From Luteirhabdus pelagi (GTDB lineage Bacteria; Bacteroidota; Bacteroidia; Flavobacteriales; Flavobacteriaceae), in contig NZ_JAECMS010000001.1 in the NCBI RefSeq assembly GCF_016827595.1, positions 793,555 to 857,554 of the forward strand: a DNA stretch of 64,000 nt, read 5' to 3'. Of this stretch, positions 8,836 to 18,069 are shown in pieces. How positions within the stretch are numbered: the stretch's first letter is position 1; every line of letters starts with the position of its first letter. The notes below the pieces were generated by a model that saw only the letters and a list, made by a program, of their open reading frames with translations, did no database searches and had not been told where the DNA came from. Both the position numbers and the translations under genes were made by a program.

Positions 8836-10032
8836 ATGAAAAAGGCTATACTTTTACAGGGCATTATTCTTTCACTTTTATTCTTCGAAGCTCCAGTTTT
8901 CGCTCAAGTCGGGATTAACACAACTACACCTTCACCTGGATCATTATTGGATGTCCAAAGTTCTGAGAAAGGGGTTTTTATACCAAAAGTCGACATCACC
9001 GACCTCTCAACCATTGCTCCAATTACAGGAATCTCCCCTATCAATTTACCAAACGCCGACGGTTTGATGGTGTACAATACCAATACCACCACAGGGCCCG
9101 GTTTTTTCTTTTGGAACGGCTCAGGTTGGATCACCATTGACGGAGATAAAAATTGGTCTAAGCGTGGAAATTCCGGAACCCTACCGGGAACTGCTGCTGG
9201 CCAAGACTATTTCGGAACGAGCGACCTGCAGGATTTGATATTTGGCACTAATGGCTCAGAAGCTATGCGAATAGCTTCAACAGGAAATATGGGCATCAAT
9301 GCCCCGTCTACACTTTCTAGACTAGAAATCTCCGAAGGAAGTGCTCTACAAGGCTCAATCTATTCACACATTACTAATACTGCATCAAATTGGTCGGCGG
9401 TTGAGGGTTATAACGCGAATATCTCTGGAGGTGCTGGCATGTACGGCATCGGTTTTACTGGCATTGTAGCTGACGGAGCTACAGGCATATCAGGTTATGG
9501 CTTCGTTGGAGTCGAGGGAATTCCAGTAGACCCCATAATAGATTGGGCTGGGTATTTTTTTGGAGATATTGGCATAAATAATGACAGTTATGCGACCAAT
9601 TATTTCATATGGTCCGACTCAAGAATAAAGAGCAACATTTCTCCATTTATCAATGCTATTAGTTTAGTAAATCAATTAACTCCAGTAACATATGATAAAG
9701 CATTTAGTGTAACGAAAAACGACAGTGGTGTTTCCAATTTATCAAAAATTGAATCTCAACCATTAAGAGACAATAGTTCACAAAAATATGACTCCAATTC
9801 CATTGCAGAAATAGGCTTTCTCGCACAGGATGTGCAAAAAGTTTTTCCTCAATTAGTTCATAAACGAAAGATAAACCTAGCGAATTCAGATATTGAAGAG
9901 TTGCTCTCAGTTAATTATATTGGCCTTATTCCAGTTTTAACAAAAGCAATTCAAGAACAACAAACAGAAATAGAAGACCTGAAACAGCGGTTGCAGACAT
10001 TAGAAGTAATGGTTCTCTCGGGTAAGGACTGA
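8836..10032 (+). CDS. Tail-fibre-like protein with S74-type chaperone domain
   Basis: 398 residues from ATG 8836, chosen over an upstream alternative start because it begins a signal peptide (MKKAILLQGIILSLLFFEAP, mature end QVGIN). N-terminal 'VGINTTTPSPGSLLDVQS' as in the upstream cluster, then a glycine-rich beta region, and a C-terminal intramolecular chaperone (peptidase S74-like, about 285-398): 'SDSRIKSNISPF', 'IGFLAQDVQKVFPQLV', 'LLSVNYIGLIPVLTKAIQEQ' and a terminal coiled coil. Known S74 proteins trimerise and cleave off this domain autocatalytically, typically using Ser and Lys near 'SDxRxK'; both are visible here. Likely a trimeric surface fibre. It shares the 27-base upstream motif with the neighbouring surface genes. 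Confidence 0.85.
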   Translation: MKKAILLQGIILSLLFFEAPVFAQVGINTTTPSPGSLLDVQSSEKGVFIPKVDITDLSTIAPITGISPINLPNADGLMVYNTNTTTGPGFFFWNGSGWITIDGDKNWSKRGNSGTLPGTAAGQDYFGTSDLQDLIFGTNGSEAMRIASTGNMGINAPSTLSRLEISEGSALQGSIYSHITNTASNWSAVEGYNANISGGAGMYGIGFTGIVADGATGISGYGFVGVEGIPVDPIIDWAGYFFGDIGINNDSYATNYFIWSDSRIKSNISPFINAISLVNQLTPVTYDKAFSVTKNDSGVSNLSKIESQPLRDNSSQKYDSNSIAEIGFLAQDVQKVFPQLVHKRKINLANSDIEELLSVNYIGLIPVLTKAIQEQQTEIEDLKQRLQTLEVMVLSGKD

Positions 10033-10359
10033 TCAGCAAAACGCAAGAAATGCCCAAAAAGACCTCTTTTTACAATAACGGAGGTCTTTTTCATTTCTAT
10101 ACGCCTCTCGTTCGAATGAGATATTCCGATAGGCTTTATACCAATTGCCAATTGAAATCCATCGGCATAGAAACTCAATCCCGTACCATACATAAAAGAA
10201 AACAATCAATAGCTCCAGCTGCTGTCTAAGATGAATACGCTCGTGATTCAGGAAAACTAGGTCTCGCTTCAACATAGGATTCCCAACAAAAACAAAGGGC
10301 CAAAAGGCTAAGCCCACAAAACGTCTTCGAAATAAGTATCGGTTTACCAGCACAATCAT
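10033..10359 (-). CDS. Conserved hypothetical with HExxH-like motif, M56-like
   Basis: 108 residues if started at the ATG complementary to 10357-10359; a longer frame to 10482 would overlap the divergent DUF5522 gene and is less likely. The sequence is hydrophobic at its start (a short membrane segment), then carries 'LNHERIHLRQQLELLIVFFYVWYGIEFL' and 'AYRNISFEREAYRNEKDLRY'. The H-E-x-x-H spacing followed downstream by E-REAY resembles the zinc-binding core of small membrane peptidases of the M48/M56 type, seen in many Flavobacteriia as an uncharacterised family. Catalytic activity is inference only. Convergent with the S74 gene, and its 3' end contains that gene's terminator. Confidence 0.65.
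   Translation of the reverse strand: MIVLVNRYLFRRRFVGLAFWPFVFVGNPMLKRDLVFLNHERIHLRQQLELLIVFFYVWYGIEFLCRWISIGNWYKAYRNISFEREAYRNEKDLRYCKKRSFWAFLAFC
10051..10090 (+). terminator. Terminator inside convergent gene end
   Basis: Stem aaaaagacctc / gaggtcttttt with a loop of about 16 bases. It follows the S74 gene by 20 bases and lies within the last codons of the convergent minus-strand gene, so on the minus strand it would act before that gene's stop codon. Confidence 0.6.
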
Positions 10360-10392
10360 ACAGACAAGATAAGAAATTGGTATTTTTGTAAC

Positions 10393-10575
10393 ATGTGGTT
10401 CAACCGAAAAAAACCGGAATTGGAAGATGGCGATTACTATCTCACTCCAGAAGGCTATAAATGTTTTACCGAACAATATCATTTAAAGCGCGGCTATTGC
10501 TGCGAAAGCGGTTGCCGCCATTGCCCGTATGGGTTCAATAAAAAAACCGGAACACAAGACAGACGAAAACAATAA
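10393..10575 (+). CDS. DUF5522 domain protein, Cys-rich
   Basis: 60 residues with the layout of DUF5522: 'GDYYLTPEGYKCFTEQYHLKRGYCCESGCRHCPYG', four clustered Cys (two adjacent, then CRHC) that could bind a metal. Flavobacterial genomes carry this small protein widely, without a proven function. It ends 4 bases before the urocanate hydratase start, so the two are probably co-transcribed. It is divergent from the small hydrophobic gene, with 33 bases between starts. Confidence 0.8.
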   Translation: MWFNRKKPELEDGDYYLTPEGYKCFTEQYHLKRGYCCESGCRHCPYGFNKKTGTQDRRKQ

Positions 10576-10579
10576 AAAT

Positions 10580-12559
10580 ATGACTTTTAAGGAATCGATC
10601 GCCCAAGGCATCCCAACGCAACTTCCAAGCCCTAAACCCTTTGAGGAAGAGGTTAACCATGCTCCAAAACGTAAGGAGATTCTTTCAGAAGAGGAAAAAA
10701 AGTTGGCCTTAAAGAATGCCCTTCGATACTTCAAAGAAGAACACCATGCCACATTACTTCCTGAATTTAAAAAGGAGCTTGAGACGCATGGTCGTATCTA
10801 CATGTACCGATTTCGTCCTGATTACGACATGTACGCCCGGCCCATCACCGAATATCCAGGCAAGTGCGAACAAGCCAAGGCCATCATGCTAATGATTCAA
10901 AATAATCTTGATCCTGCGGTGGCACAGCATCCGCATGAACTGATCACCTATGGTGGAAATGGGGCTGTTTTTCAGAATTGGGCACAATACCTTCTTACTA
11001 TGCAGTATCTTTCCGAGATGACCGATGAGCAAACATTGGCGATGTATTCTGGTCACCCAATGGGGCTTTTCCCCTCTCATAAAGATGCGCCAAGAGTAGT
11101 CGTAACCAATGGAATGATGATTCCGAATTATTCCAAGCCTGACGATTGGGAAAAATTCAATGCACTTGGGGTTACACAATATGGCCAAATGACAGCAGGC
11201 AGCTATATGTATATAGGGCCGCAAGGGATCGTACATGGTACTACAATTACGGTTTTAAATGGATTTCGAAAAATAGGAAAAACTCCCAAAGGAGGTCTCT
11301 TTGTTACCTCAGGACTCGGCGGAATGAGTGGCGCGCAACCAAAAGCAGGTAATATTGCAGGCTGTGTAACGGTTTGTGCGGAAGTGAATAAGAAAGCAAC
11401 CCATACGCGTCATAGTCAGGGCTGGGTAGATGAGGTTATTTCAGATGTAAGCGAGTTGGCTAGCCGAGTGAAGCAGGCGGTAGCAGCCAACGAAACTATC
11501 TCGATTGCCTATGATGGAAATATCGTAGAGGTCTGGGAGCATTTTGCAGATGAACAAATCCATATCGATTTGGGAAGCGATCAAACATCTCTTCACAACC
11601 CCTGGGCGGGTGGGTACTATCCAGTAGGGCTAACGTACGAAGAATCCAACGAAATGATGGCGAAAGATCCGGAGCAATTTAAAAAAGAGGTACAGCGAAG
11701 TTTACGTCGCCATGCTGAAGCTATTAATAGACACACTGATAACGGGACCTATTTCTTCGATTATGGCAATGCCTTTCTTTTAGAAGCGTCACGAGCTGGG
11801 GCCGACGTCACCTCCGAAGATCCAACAAAGGAGTTCAAATATCCTTCCTATGTACAGGATATTATGGGGCCAATGTGTTTCGATTACGGCTTTGGTCCAT
11901 TCCGTTGGGTTTGTGCCTCTGGCAGAGAAGAAGATCTTCAGAAAACGGATGCTATTGCTACCGAGGTTTTAGAGAAGTTGATGAAGGATTCACCGTCCGA
12001 AATCCAACAACAGATGCAGGACAATATTCAATGGATTAAAGGAGCACAGGAAAACAAGTTGGTTGTAGGGTCGCAGGCTAGAATTCTATATGCAGACAGC
12101 GACGGACGGATTCAGATAGCTGCTGCATTCAACAAGGCGATTTCTGAAGGCAAAATCGGTCCGGTGGTGCTAGGTAGAGATCATCATGATGTATCAGGCA
12201 CCGATTCACCTTATCGAGAAACCTCAAATATTTATGACGGAAGTCGCTTTACCGCAGATATGGCTATTCAAAATGTTATTGGGGATGGATTTCGGGGCGC
12301 TACCTGGATCAGCATTCACAACGGCGGTGGTGTTGGTTGGGGTGAGGTAATAAACGGCGGCTTCGGTATGGTTCTTGATGGTAGTAAGGATGCACAGCGG
12401 CGACTAGAACAAATGCTCTTCTGGGATGTGAATAACGGAATTGCACGTCGGAGCTGGGCACGAAATAACGAGGCTATTTTCGCTATAAAAAGGGCGATGA
12501 AAGAGAACCCTCAGCTGAAAGTGACCCTTCCTAATTTCGTGAGTGAAGATTTACTATAA
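10580..12559 (+). CDS. hutU: Urocanate hydratase
   Basis: 659 residues starting at ATG 10580; an upstream frame to 10529 overlaps DUF5522 and adds no conserved sequence. It is the longer urocanase form (the Pseudomonas type is about 557). Key family blocks are present: 'GNGAVFQNWAQYLLTMQYLS', 'LFVTSGLGGMSGAQPKAG' in the NAD-binding region, 'FDYGNAF', 'GPMCFDYGFGPFRWVC' with the conserved Cys, and 'ISIHNGGGVGWGEVINGGFG'. It converts urocanate to 4-imidazolone-5-propionate in histidine degradation, with NAD+ as tightly bound electrophile, in the cytoplasm. No hutH, hutI or hutG is found in the window, so the pathway genes are dispersed. Confidence 0.95.
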   Translation: MTFKESIAQGIPTQLPSPKPFEEEVNHAPKRKEILSEEEKKLALKNALRYFKEEHHATLLPEFKKELETHGRIYMYRFRPDYDMYARPITEYPGKCEQAKAIMLMIQNNLDPAVAQHPHELITYGGNGAVFQNWAQYLLTMQYLSEMTDEQTLAMYSGHPMGLFPSHKDAPRVVVTNGMMIPNYSKPDDWEKFNALGVTQYGQMTAGSYMYIGPQGIVHGTTITVLNGFRKIGKTPKGGLFVTSGLGGMSGAQPKAGNIAGCVTVCAEVNKKATHTRHSQGWVDEVISDVSELASRVKQAVAANETISIAYDGNIVEVWEHFADEQIHIDLGSDQTSLHNPWAGGYYPVGLTYEESNEMMAKDPEQFKKEVQRSLRRHAEAINRHTDNGTYFFDYGNAFLLEASRAGADVTSEDPTKEFKYPSYVQDIMGPMCFDYGFGPFRWVCASGREEDLQKTDAIATEVLEKLMKDSPSEIQQQMQDNIQWIKGAQENKLVVGSQARILYADSDGRIQIAAAFNKAISEGKIGPVVLGRDHHDVSGTDSPYRETSNIYDGSRFTADMAIQNVIGDGFRGATWISIHNGGGVGWGEVINGGFGMVLDGSKDAQRRLEQMLFWDVNNGIARRSWARNNEAIFAIKRAMKENPQLKVTLPNFVSEDLL

Positions 12560-12571
12560 AAGATAACACCT

Positions 12572-13111
12572 ATGAAAGTCCTTAGATTTTTACCCTTAGT
12601 AGCACTGCTTGCTCTTACCTCCTGTAGTACGGTACGTGTAGCAACAGATTATGATCGCAAAGCGAGTTTTGAAACGTATAATTCATTCGCTTTCTACAAG
12701 CCTGGAATCGACCAAGCCCAAATTAGCGATTTGGACAAGAAACGCATTCTGCGCGCTATCGATGCAGAGTTGAATGCGAAAGGCTTTAACAAGTCAGAGT
12801 CGCCAGATTTATTGGTGAGCATTTTTACCAAAGAACGCGAACGCGTAAATGTATACAACAATAATTTCGGCTGGGGTTGGGGCTGGAACCCTTGGTGGTA
12901 TGGCGGTGGTTTTGGAAATACCGTTTCTCGTTCTACTGAAGGCAGTTTATATATCGACCTTATTGATGCCAAGACAAACGAACTGGTGTGGCAAGGAATC
13001 GGAAGCGCAAGGCTTATTACCTCAGGTGATATCGACAAAAAAGACCAGCGCATTCGCGAAATTGTTAGCGAAATTTTAGCGGAATACCCTCCTAACCGAG
13101 ATAAAAAATAA
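12572..13111 (+). CDS. DUF4136 domain lipoprotein
   Basis: 179 residues with a lipobox signal (MKVLRFLPLVALLALTSC, lipidated Cys 18), then a DUF4136-type body: 'VRVATDYDRKASFETYNSFAFYKPG', 'DLLVSIFTKERERVNVY', a Trp/Gly-rich linker 'GWGWGWNPWWYGGG' and 'EGSLYIDLIDAKTNELVWQGIGSARL', 'IREIVSEILAEYPP'. Predicted to be anchored on the periplasmic side of a membrane; no function is established for the family. It starts 12 bases after hutU and precedes a bidirectional terminator. Confidence 0.85.
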   Translation: MKVLRFLPLVALLALTSCSTVRVATDYDRKASFETYNSFAFYKPGIDQAQISDLDKKRILRAIDAELNAKGFNKSESPDLLVSIFTKERERVNVYNNNFGWGWGWNPWWYGGGFGNTVSRSTEGSLYIDLIDAKTNELVWQGIGSARLITSGDIDKKDQRIREIVSEILAEYPPNRDKK

Positions 13112-13117
13112 GAGCAT

Positions 13118-13149
13118 AAAAAAACCTCCCAAATTTGGGAGGTTTTTTT
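13118..13149. terminator. Bidirectional terminator
   Basis: Perfect 16-bp palindromic stem: a run of A, then acctcccaaa / tttgggaggt, then a run of T. It sits between the convergent ends of the DUF4136 gene and the subtilisin-like gene and can serve both. Confidence 0.9.
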
Positions 13150-13166
13150 ATTGATTACCATTAACA

Positions 13167-16100
13167 TTACTTTTTTAGCAATTGCTTGGTAACAGAACCC
13201 ATAGCAGTATTAATTCGTACAAAATAAGTTGCCGCTTGAAGGTTTGAAATATCCATTTGGTGTTGAGAACCACTAGTCTTTTCCTTCAACACTACGCGTC
13301 CCATAACATCATAAATAGTTACTTCCTCTATAGTTGATTGCGGCACCATTATCGAAACATATTTTGAAGACGGGTTCGGTACCATAATAGCATTTTCAGC
13401 AGAAAGTTCCGCTACATCCAAGGATTTTTCACGATAAAGCAAGGTGAAACGATCGTTAAACGTTCCTTCATGGCTTATAAATGTGTATTCACCAGCTTCT
13501 GATAGGTTCACTACTTCACCTGCATAATGATCAATAATCCAAATATTAGCGGCAGAGATGTCATCTCCCATAACATCACGGATAGCTATGCGGTATTCCT
13601 CTTCACTTTCAATTTGTGTTGAGAAACCAAGCTGAACTTCATCCATTTCATCAAAAGTGCTTCTACCTTGAATGGCCAACTCCTTCCCTCCTTCACTAAA
13701 AGAATAAAGGGAAACTGCGGTTGCCAGACGCTTGCTATCATATTGCGAATCATATCCTGAGGTTCCGTCTTCAGTATATCCTACGAGCATCGTGCTTCCT
13801 AGCTCATGGTTATCGTTGAAAACATTTAGCCATAGTCTATTAGCTTCAGAGACAGGCGCGCGATAGGTGTTGTTATTACCCACAATACGCATTGAGTTGT
13901 TAAAGACTGCTGTTCCTGCAGCGGTTGCCTTCACTCCAAAACCTTGTCCAGATGCTATATATTGCGTAGGAGTTGCGCCACCATTCGCGGCTGGTACTCC
14001 CCCCAATGAATTGTACATTGAAATATCACCCATATCATAATTATTGACATTATATCCTGGGTAAGTCGGATTAGGCGCCGTTACATGTTCCCAGAAATAC
14101 AAAGCATCTATCATACTGTTTTGCGCTAAAAATGCATCGGCATCAATTGCTGAAGCATAGGGATTTCCGAGAATATTCGGACTGGCATTTGAATTACCAT
14201 TATAAGTAATAGAAAATGAAACGATTCCATTATTTAATGTTCCCTGTGTATAGGTCAGGTCGTAACTACCACTTTCTGTCGGTGTATTTTGCGGTCGAAC
14301 CAAATATCCTTCACCAGCGTTGATAGCACCTGAGTAATTAGTCCAGTTATCGCCATTGTCATCTGCAAAGTTTTCTGCTGATGGAAACATCGACGCTACA
14401 CTAGGATTGGGAACAAAATTCGTAGTAATATGATTTCTAACCATAATCGCATCGGTATAAACTCCGTTTCGTGTTTCGGCAGTCATTGGGCTTCCCATGA
14501 TCATGAAATCGCGCGCATTTAAGAATGGAGTTGTTTTCTGAACCTCAATAGTACCGTTGTTCGTTACAATAGCGCTATCGTCTATCTGAACTAAACTTCC
14601 TTCGTGTTCGATTATAAGAGTTGCTCCACTTTCAACTGTAATATCGCCATCTACACGGAGATGATCAGCACTGGTAACACGAAGTGTATTCCCTGCTTTA
14701 AGCGTAAAGCTACAGGCCTCGATGTCGCCATCCAAAGACGTATTGTAATCATCATCGATAACAACTCTCTTTGCAATATCGTCGGCGCCATTATTCCATG
14801 ATCCACCAGTAAAAGTAGTGATGGAAGGACAGGTAGCAAGTTTACCTCCAGTGATAATCAGTGAAAAATCCTGAGAACCGCTAGAAAGACTCCCCTTATG
14901 GGTGACTGTTATAATATAGCTTCCTGAGGCTCCAGAAACATCGACCCTTTCGTACGGATCGACAGAATTATCGCCCGTTCCGTTAGTTGTGACACTATTT
15001 AGACGCCAAGGTAAGTATGTAGTAGTACTTTGCGTAATTTCAATATCAAGATCATTTACCAGCATTGCCGTAGTTGTGTTGGTCCCTCCTACTGCAGTCC
15101 CAGCAGGGTCTGTCCATGAAATTGACGCCATTAAATCCTCTGTCCCTGATGCATCGACTACCACTTGGTATGTTTGACCATTCGTCAAGGTAAGTTCCTC
15201 TACTTCAGCATTTCCATCGAGGTCAGCAGCAGAGATAGTTTCTGCGGCTTTCTTCGCATTTAAGAGTCCCCATCCGGTTTGCGCATCGGGACCAGAAGCG
15301 GCAATATCGTCGGCAGTATGTAGCGCTAACCCTTTCAAAGTCGCTGCCCTCATAAAAGACCCATTAAGGTTATCAAAGTGTTCTTGAAGCAACAACAAAG
15401 TTCCTGTTACGTTAGGAGCTGCCATTGAGGTTCCTGTTAAGTTGGCATATTGTGTATCGCTTCCATCCAAACAAGAGAGTAATGAAGTACCGTTACCAGT
15501 AAGATCTGGTTTGATTCTATAGTCATCTGTCGGACCTTCGCTACTGCTACCGTTTCTCGACACCGAAATCAGATTTCCACTTCCATCGATCGAGGCATCT
15601 TGGGCATTTGCAATCACCAAATTATTCTTTGCTACTGAATTTCCAGATAATTTATCATAAGCGGATAATCCTTCCATTGGAGAGGCATTGGATGAATTGT
15701 CGTTCCCATCGTTTCCAGCAGATACAACCATCAGATAATAAGGGGCATTATACATCAAGTTGTCCCAGTTGGCCGTAGAAGTTAAATATGCTCCAAAGGC
15801 CCAATCGGGAAGATCTGCGGCTATATAACCATAAGAGTGGTTAGATAACAACATCCCGTTAGCGGCTGCCGTCGTAGCTTCCGAAAGATCGTTGTTCCAC
15901 TCATGCGTTAGGGCATCTGCCTGCCACGCCATACCTTTTGAAAGCGAGTAAGCCCCAGAGGCTACGATAGTCCCAGTAACGTGCTGAGCATGATAGCTAT
16001 TCCCAGTTAATGTTGTAACGCCATCATTTACGGCAACCCTATTTGTTCCACCAGCACCATCAAATTCCTGGTGCGTAGTTCTTGTTGGCCCACCGTCCCA

Positions 16101-16550
16101 AACATGGGCAGTCATATCGTCTCCATTTAAATTAAGACCTAACCCCCCACCAGAGTTCAAATAGTTAGCTCGGGTAGAAACAGCTGCAGCAACATTATGC
16201 AGTGAATAATAAAGCGGAAATCCGTCATCGCTAATTGCCATCAATTCATCGTAAGATCCATCATCATTACTACGCTGAAGCGGAATATTTTGAATCAAGG
16301 CGTATTGCTCTGCTTTCCTTTTAGCAGCAATTTCTTGCTCTTGAAACGTTACGTATAGTTGCGATAACCGCTCTGTATCGTTTTTATCAATAATTTTATT
16401 ATAGGACTTCGCACGCTTTCCACTTGTCTTTTTAAAAACCTTCAAAGAAGAAATAGTATCATCATGGTTAGTTTGTTGAGCTATTGCGTTCGATGAAATG
16501 AAAATAATAGCGCTTAACAATAGCACTTTTAACATGTTGAATTTTTTCAT
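13167..16550 (-). CDS. Subtilisin-like (S8) serine protease with T9SS domain
   Basis: 1127 residues. Signal peptide 1-25, an N-terminal propeptide-like stretch to about 110, then the S8 catalytic domain with Asp152 ('AHVWDGG'), His187 ('YHAQHVTGTI'), the oxyanion Asn in 'VVSAGNDG' and Ser near 375 ('GTSMAAPNVTG'). A P-domain-like beta module ('DLDIEITQSTTTY', about 440-570) follows. From about 580 it carries the same ~550-residue module as the choice-of-anchor-B protein at 5554-8640, ending in a type A T9SS sorting domain ('MVPNPSSKYVSIMV ... VTKQLLKK' pattern). Expected to be secreted across the outer membrane and to degrade extracellular protein. Single gene with a terminator immediately downstream. 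Confidence 0.92.
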   Translation of the reverse strand: MKKFNMLKVLLLSAIIFISSNAIAQQTNHDDTISSLKVFKKTSGKRAKSYNKIIDKNDTERLSQLYVTFQEQEIAAKRKAEQYALIQNIPLQRSNDDGSYDELMAISDDGFPLYYSLHNVAAAVSTRANYLNSGGGLGLNLNGDDMTAHVWDGGPTRTTHQEFDGAGGTNRVAVNDGVTTLTGNSYHAQHVTGTIVASGAYSLSKGMAWQADALTHEWNNDLSEATTAAANGMLLSNHSYGYIAADLPDWAFGAYLTSTANWDNLMYNAPYYLMVVSAGNDGNDNSSNASPMEGLSAYDKLSGNSVAKNNLVIANAQDASIDGSGNLISVSRNGSSSEGPTDDYRIKPDLTGNGTSLLSCLDGSDTQYANLTGTSMAAPNVTGTLLLLQEHFDNLNGSFMRAATLKGLALHTADDIAASGPDAQTGWGLLNAKKAAETISAADLDGNAEVEELTLTNGQTYQVVVDASGTEDLMASISWTDPAGTAVGGTNTTTAMLVNDLDIEITQSTTTYLPWRLNSVTTNGTGDNSVDPYERVDVSGASGSYIITVTHKGSLSSGSQDFSLIITGGKLATCPSITTFTGGSWNNGADDIAKRVVIDDDYNTSLDGDIEACSFTLKAGNTLRVTSADHLRVDGDITVESGATLIIEHEGSLVQIDDSAIVTNNGTIEVQKTTPFLNARDFMIMGSPMTAETRNGVYTDAIMVRNHITTNFVPNPSVASMFPSAENFADDNGDNWTNYSGAINAGEGYLVRPQNTPTESGSYDLTYTQGTLNNGIVSFSITYNGNSNASPNILGNPYASAIDADAFLAQNSMIDALYFWEHVTAPNPTYPGYNVNNYDMGDISMYNSLGGVPAANGGATPTQYIASGQGFGVKATAAGTAVFNNSMRIVGNNNTYRAPVSEANRLWLNVFNDNHELGSTMLVGYTEDGTSGYDSQYDSKRLATAVSLYSFSEGGKELAIQGRSTFDEMDEVQLGFSTQIESEEEYRIAIRDVMGDDISAANIWIIDHYAGEVVNLSEAGEYTFISHEGTFNDRFTLLYREKSLDVAELSAENAIMVPNPSSKYVSIMVPQSTIEEVTIYDVMGRVVLKEKTSGSQHQMDISNLQAATYFVRINTAMGSVTKQLLKK

Positions 16551-16905
16551 AATACAATAAAAATTAGGGGCTTAGTATTTTTAATGTTAATAATTTTAAC
16601 ATATATAGATGGTAAAAATAGTATTTTATCGATAATATCAAACATTTCAGCTATTTTTTTCGCTAAAATACACGGTTATAGCAGTTAAACTCTTCCCGAA
16701 ACTCCATTAAACCGTTATAATTGATTTTTCACGATCATACGCTTGATGTATTTGAAGCCAATTAATTATCGAGATTAATACCGCCAACCCAGGGTAAAAA
16801 CAGTAGAAGATAGGGGAAATCCCCTCTAAAAATTCAGCCTTATAACTCTAGGGTACAGCGCATTGCTCATATACTTTTGTGACACGAAACTATAATCCTA
16901 TAATT
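16551..16905. promoter_or_regulatory. Divergent intergenic region with promoter for downstream gene
   Basis: AT-rich gap between divergent starts. TACTTTTG at 16872-16879 is a perfect TAnnTTTG box, 26 bases before the ATG at 16906. On the minus strand the stretch complementary to 16622-16640 reads TTTGATATTATCGATAAAA, resembling half of the 27-base motif of the surface cluster, and may belong to the protease promoter. No gene is seen here. Confidence 0.55.
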
Positions 16906-17997
16906 ATGAAAACAATTTTTACTCTTTTATTAATGTTATTATCGTTACTGTCGTTCGCACAAGCGCATGTATTTGTTCATACCGCTATGGCAAGCAACAT
17001 TTCAGGGGATGCTTCTTTTATAGATCATCCGTTGTTGAATGAAAACCCAGGCGCTCAATTGGTAGTGAGCCATGTTTGGAATCCACCAGGTCTAAGTGGT
17101 GTTTACAACAACAATCGTACGGGTGTCTACTATAGTGATGTGGAAGAAAAATGGAGTGTTTATAATGAAAACGCAACCAACATGATTGAAGGCTCTTCCT
17201 ATTTTGTTTATGTAGAACAAGGTGGTGAAGTGTATATGCACACTGCAACCGTTGATAACCAAGGTGGTTCAAATTCCTATACGGTTTTAGATCATCCCGA
17301 TATCAATGGCGATCCAGAGGCTCAGGTAGTTGTTTCTACCTATTATAACGGTGGCAATTCTCGGAATGATTTCAATTATGGAACTTGGTATGATGGAAGT
17401 AATTGGATTCTTTTCACAGAAAGCGGGGATCCTATTGAATTAGGTGATACTTTCTTCGTAGCAATAAATGGCAGCGCCACTTCAACAGAAAGAATGCGCC
17501 ATGTGGCCTCTGCAGGAACTATTTCAGGAAATTGGACTACTATTGATCACCCAATGTTGAACAATAATCCAGACGCTCGCTTTGTTTTCTTTCATAATTG
17601 GGGAGAAGACCCCTCTAGCGCTAATGTCCTTATGGACAAAGCTCTGGGAGCTTGGTATACTGGAACAAATTGGGCAATTTATACCGAAGACCAAAGTTCT
17701 TTTGCCGAAAATGCAGAATTCGATTTAATCATGCTCGATCCAGCACTTAATACCTCAGAGAACATTATTGAAGGCTTAACATATGCGCCAAACCCAGTTA
17801 GCGACATCATTACGGTTCAAGCTACTGAAGCTATTCAAACAATCAGTATTTATACTATTTTAGGTCTAAAGATGATGGAAGTAGCTCCAAGCAACGAATT
17901 TGTATCAATAGATATGAGCGATCTTGCAGCGGGGAACTATATCGCTAAAATTGAAACGGATACTGCTATGCAAAGCATTAAACTGATCAAGAATTAA
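16906..17997 (+). CDS. T9SS-secreted protein with three internal repeats
   Basis: 363 residues from ATG 16906; an upstream start at 16879 would place nine polar residues before the signal peptide and overlap the -7 box. After the signal (MKTIFTLLLMLLSLLSFAQ) come three repeats of about 85 residues, each built as 'H-T/V-A ... I-DHP-LNxNPxA-VVxHxW ... GVWY---WxIYxE'. Examples are 'IDHPLLNENPGAQLVVSHVW', 'LDHPDINGDPEAQVVVSTYY' and 'IDHPMLNNNPDARFVFFHNW'. This repeat is known from environmental bacteria as a domain of unknown function. The C-terminal ~75 residues are a T9SS type A sorting domain ('YAPNPVSDIITVQA ... SIKLIKN'). Secreted; role unknown. Confidence 0.85.
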   Translation: MKTIFTLLLMLLSLLSFAQAHVFVHTAMASNISGDASFIDHPLLNENPGAQLVVSHVWNPPGLSGVYNNNRTGVYYSDVEEKWSVYNENATNMIEGSSYFVYVEQGGEVYMHTATVDNQGGSNSYTVLDHPDINGDPEAQVVVSTYYNGGNSRNDFNYGTWYDGSNWILFTESGDPIELGDTFFVAINGSATSTERMRHVASAGTISGNWTTIDHPMLNNNPDARFVFFHNWGEDPSSANVLMDKALGAWYTGTNWAIYTEDQSSFAENAEFDLIMLDPALNTSENIIEGLTYAPNPVSDIITVQATEAIQTISIYTILGLKMMEVAPSNEFVSIDMSDLAAGNYIAKIETDTAMQSIKLIKN

Positions 17998-18015
17998 TCT
18001 GTAATGCCAAACCAT

Positions 18016-18048
18016 AAAAAAGAGGAGCCACTATAAGCTCCTCTTTTT
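18016..18048. terminator. Bidirectional terminator
   Basis: Stem aaaaagaggagc / gctcctcttttt with an 8-base loop, between convergent genes ending at 17997 and 18070. The A and T runs on both sides allow termination in both directions. Confidence 0.85.
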
Positions 18049-18069
18049 CATTCCAACCACTTATTCCAA

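Noticed and set aside
10483..10752. 89-codon minus-strand frame
   Set aside because: Antisense to DUF5522 and the 5' end of hutU.
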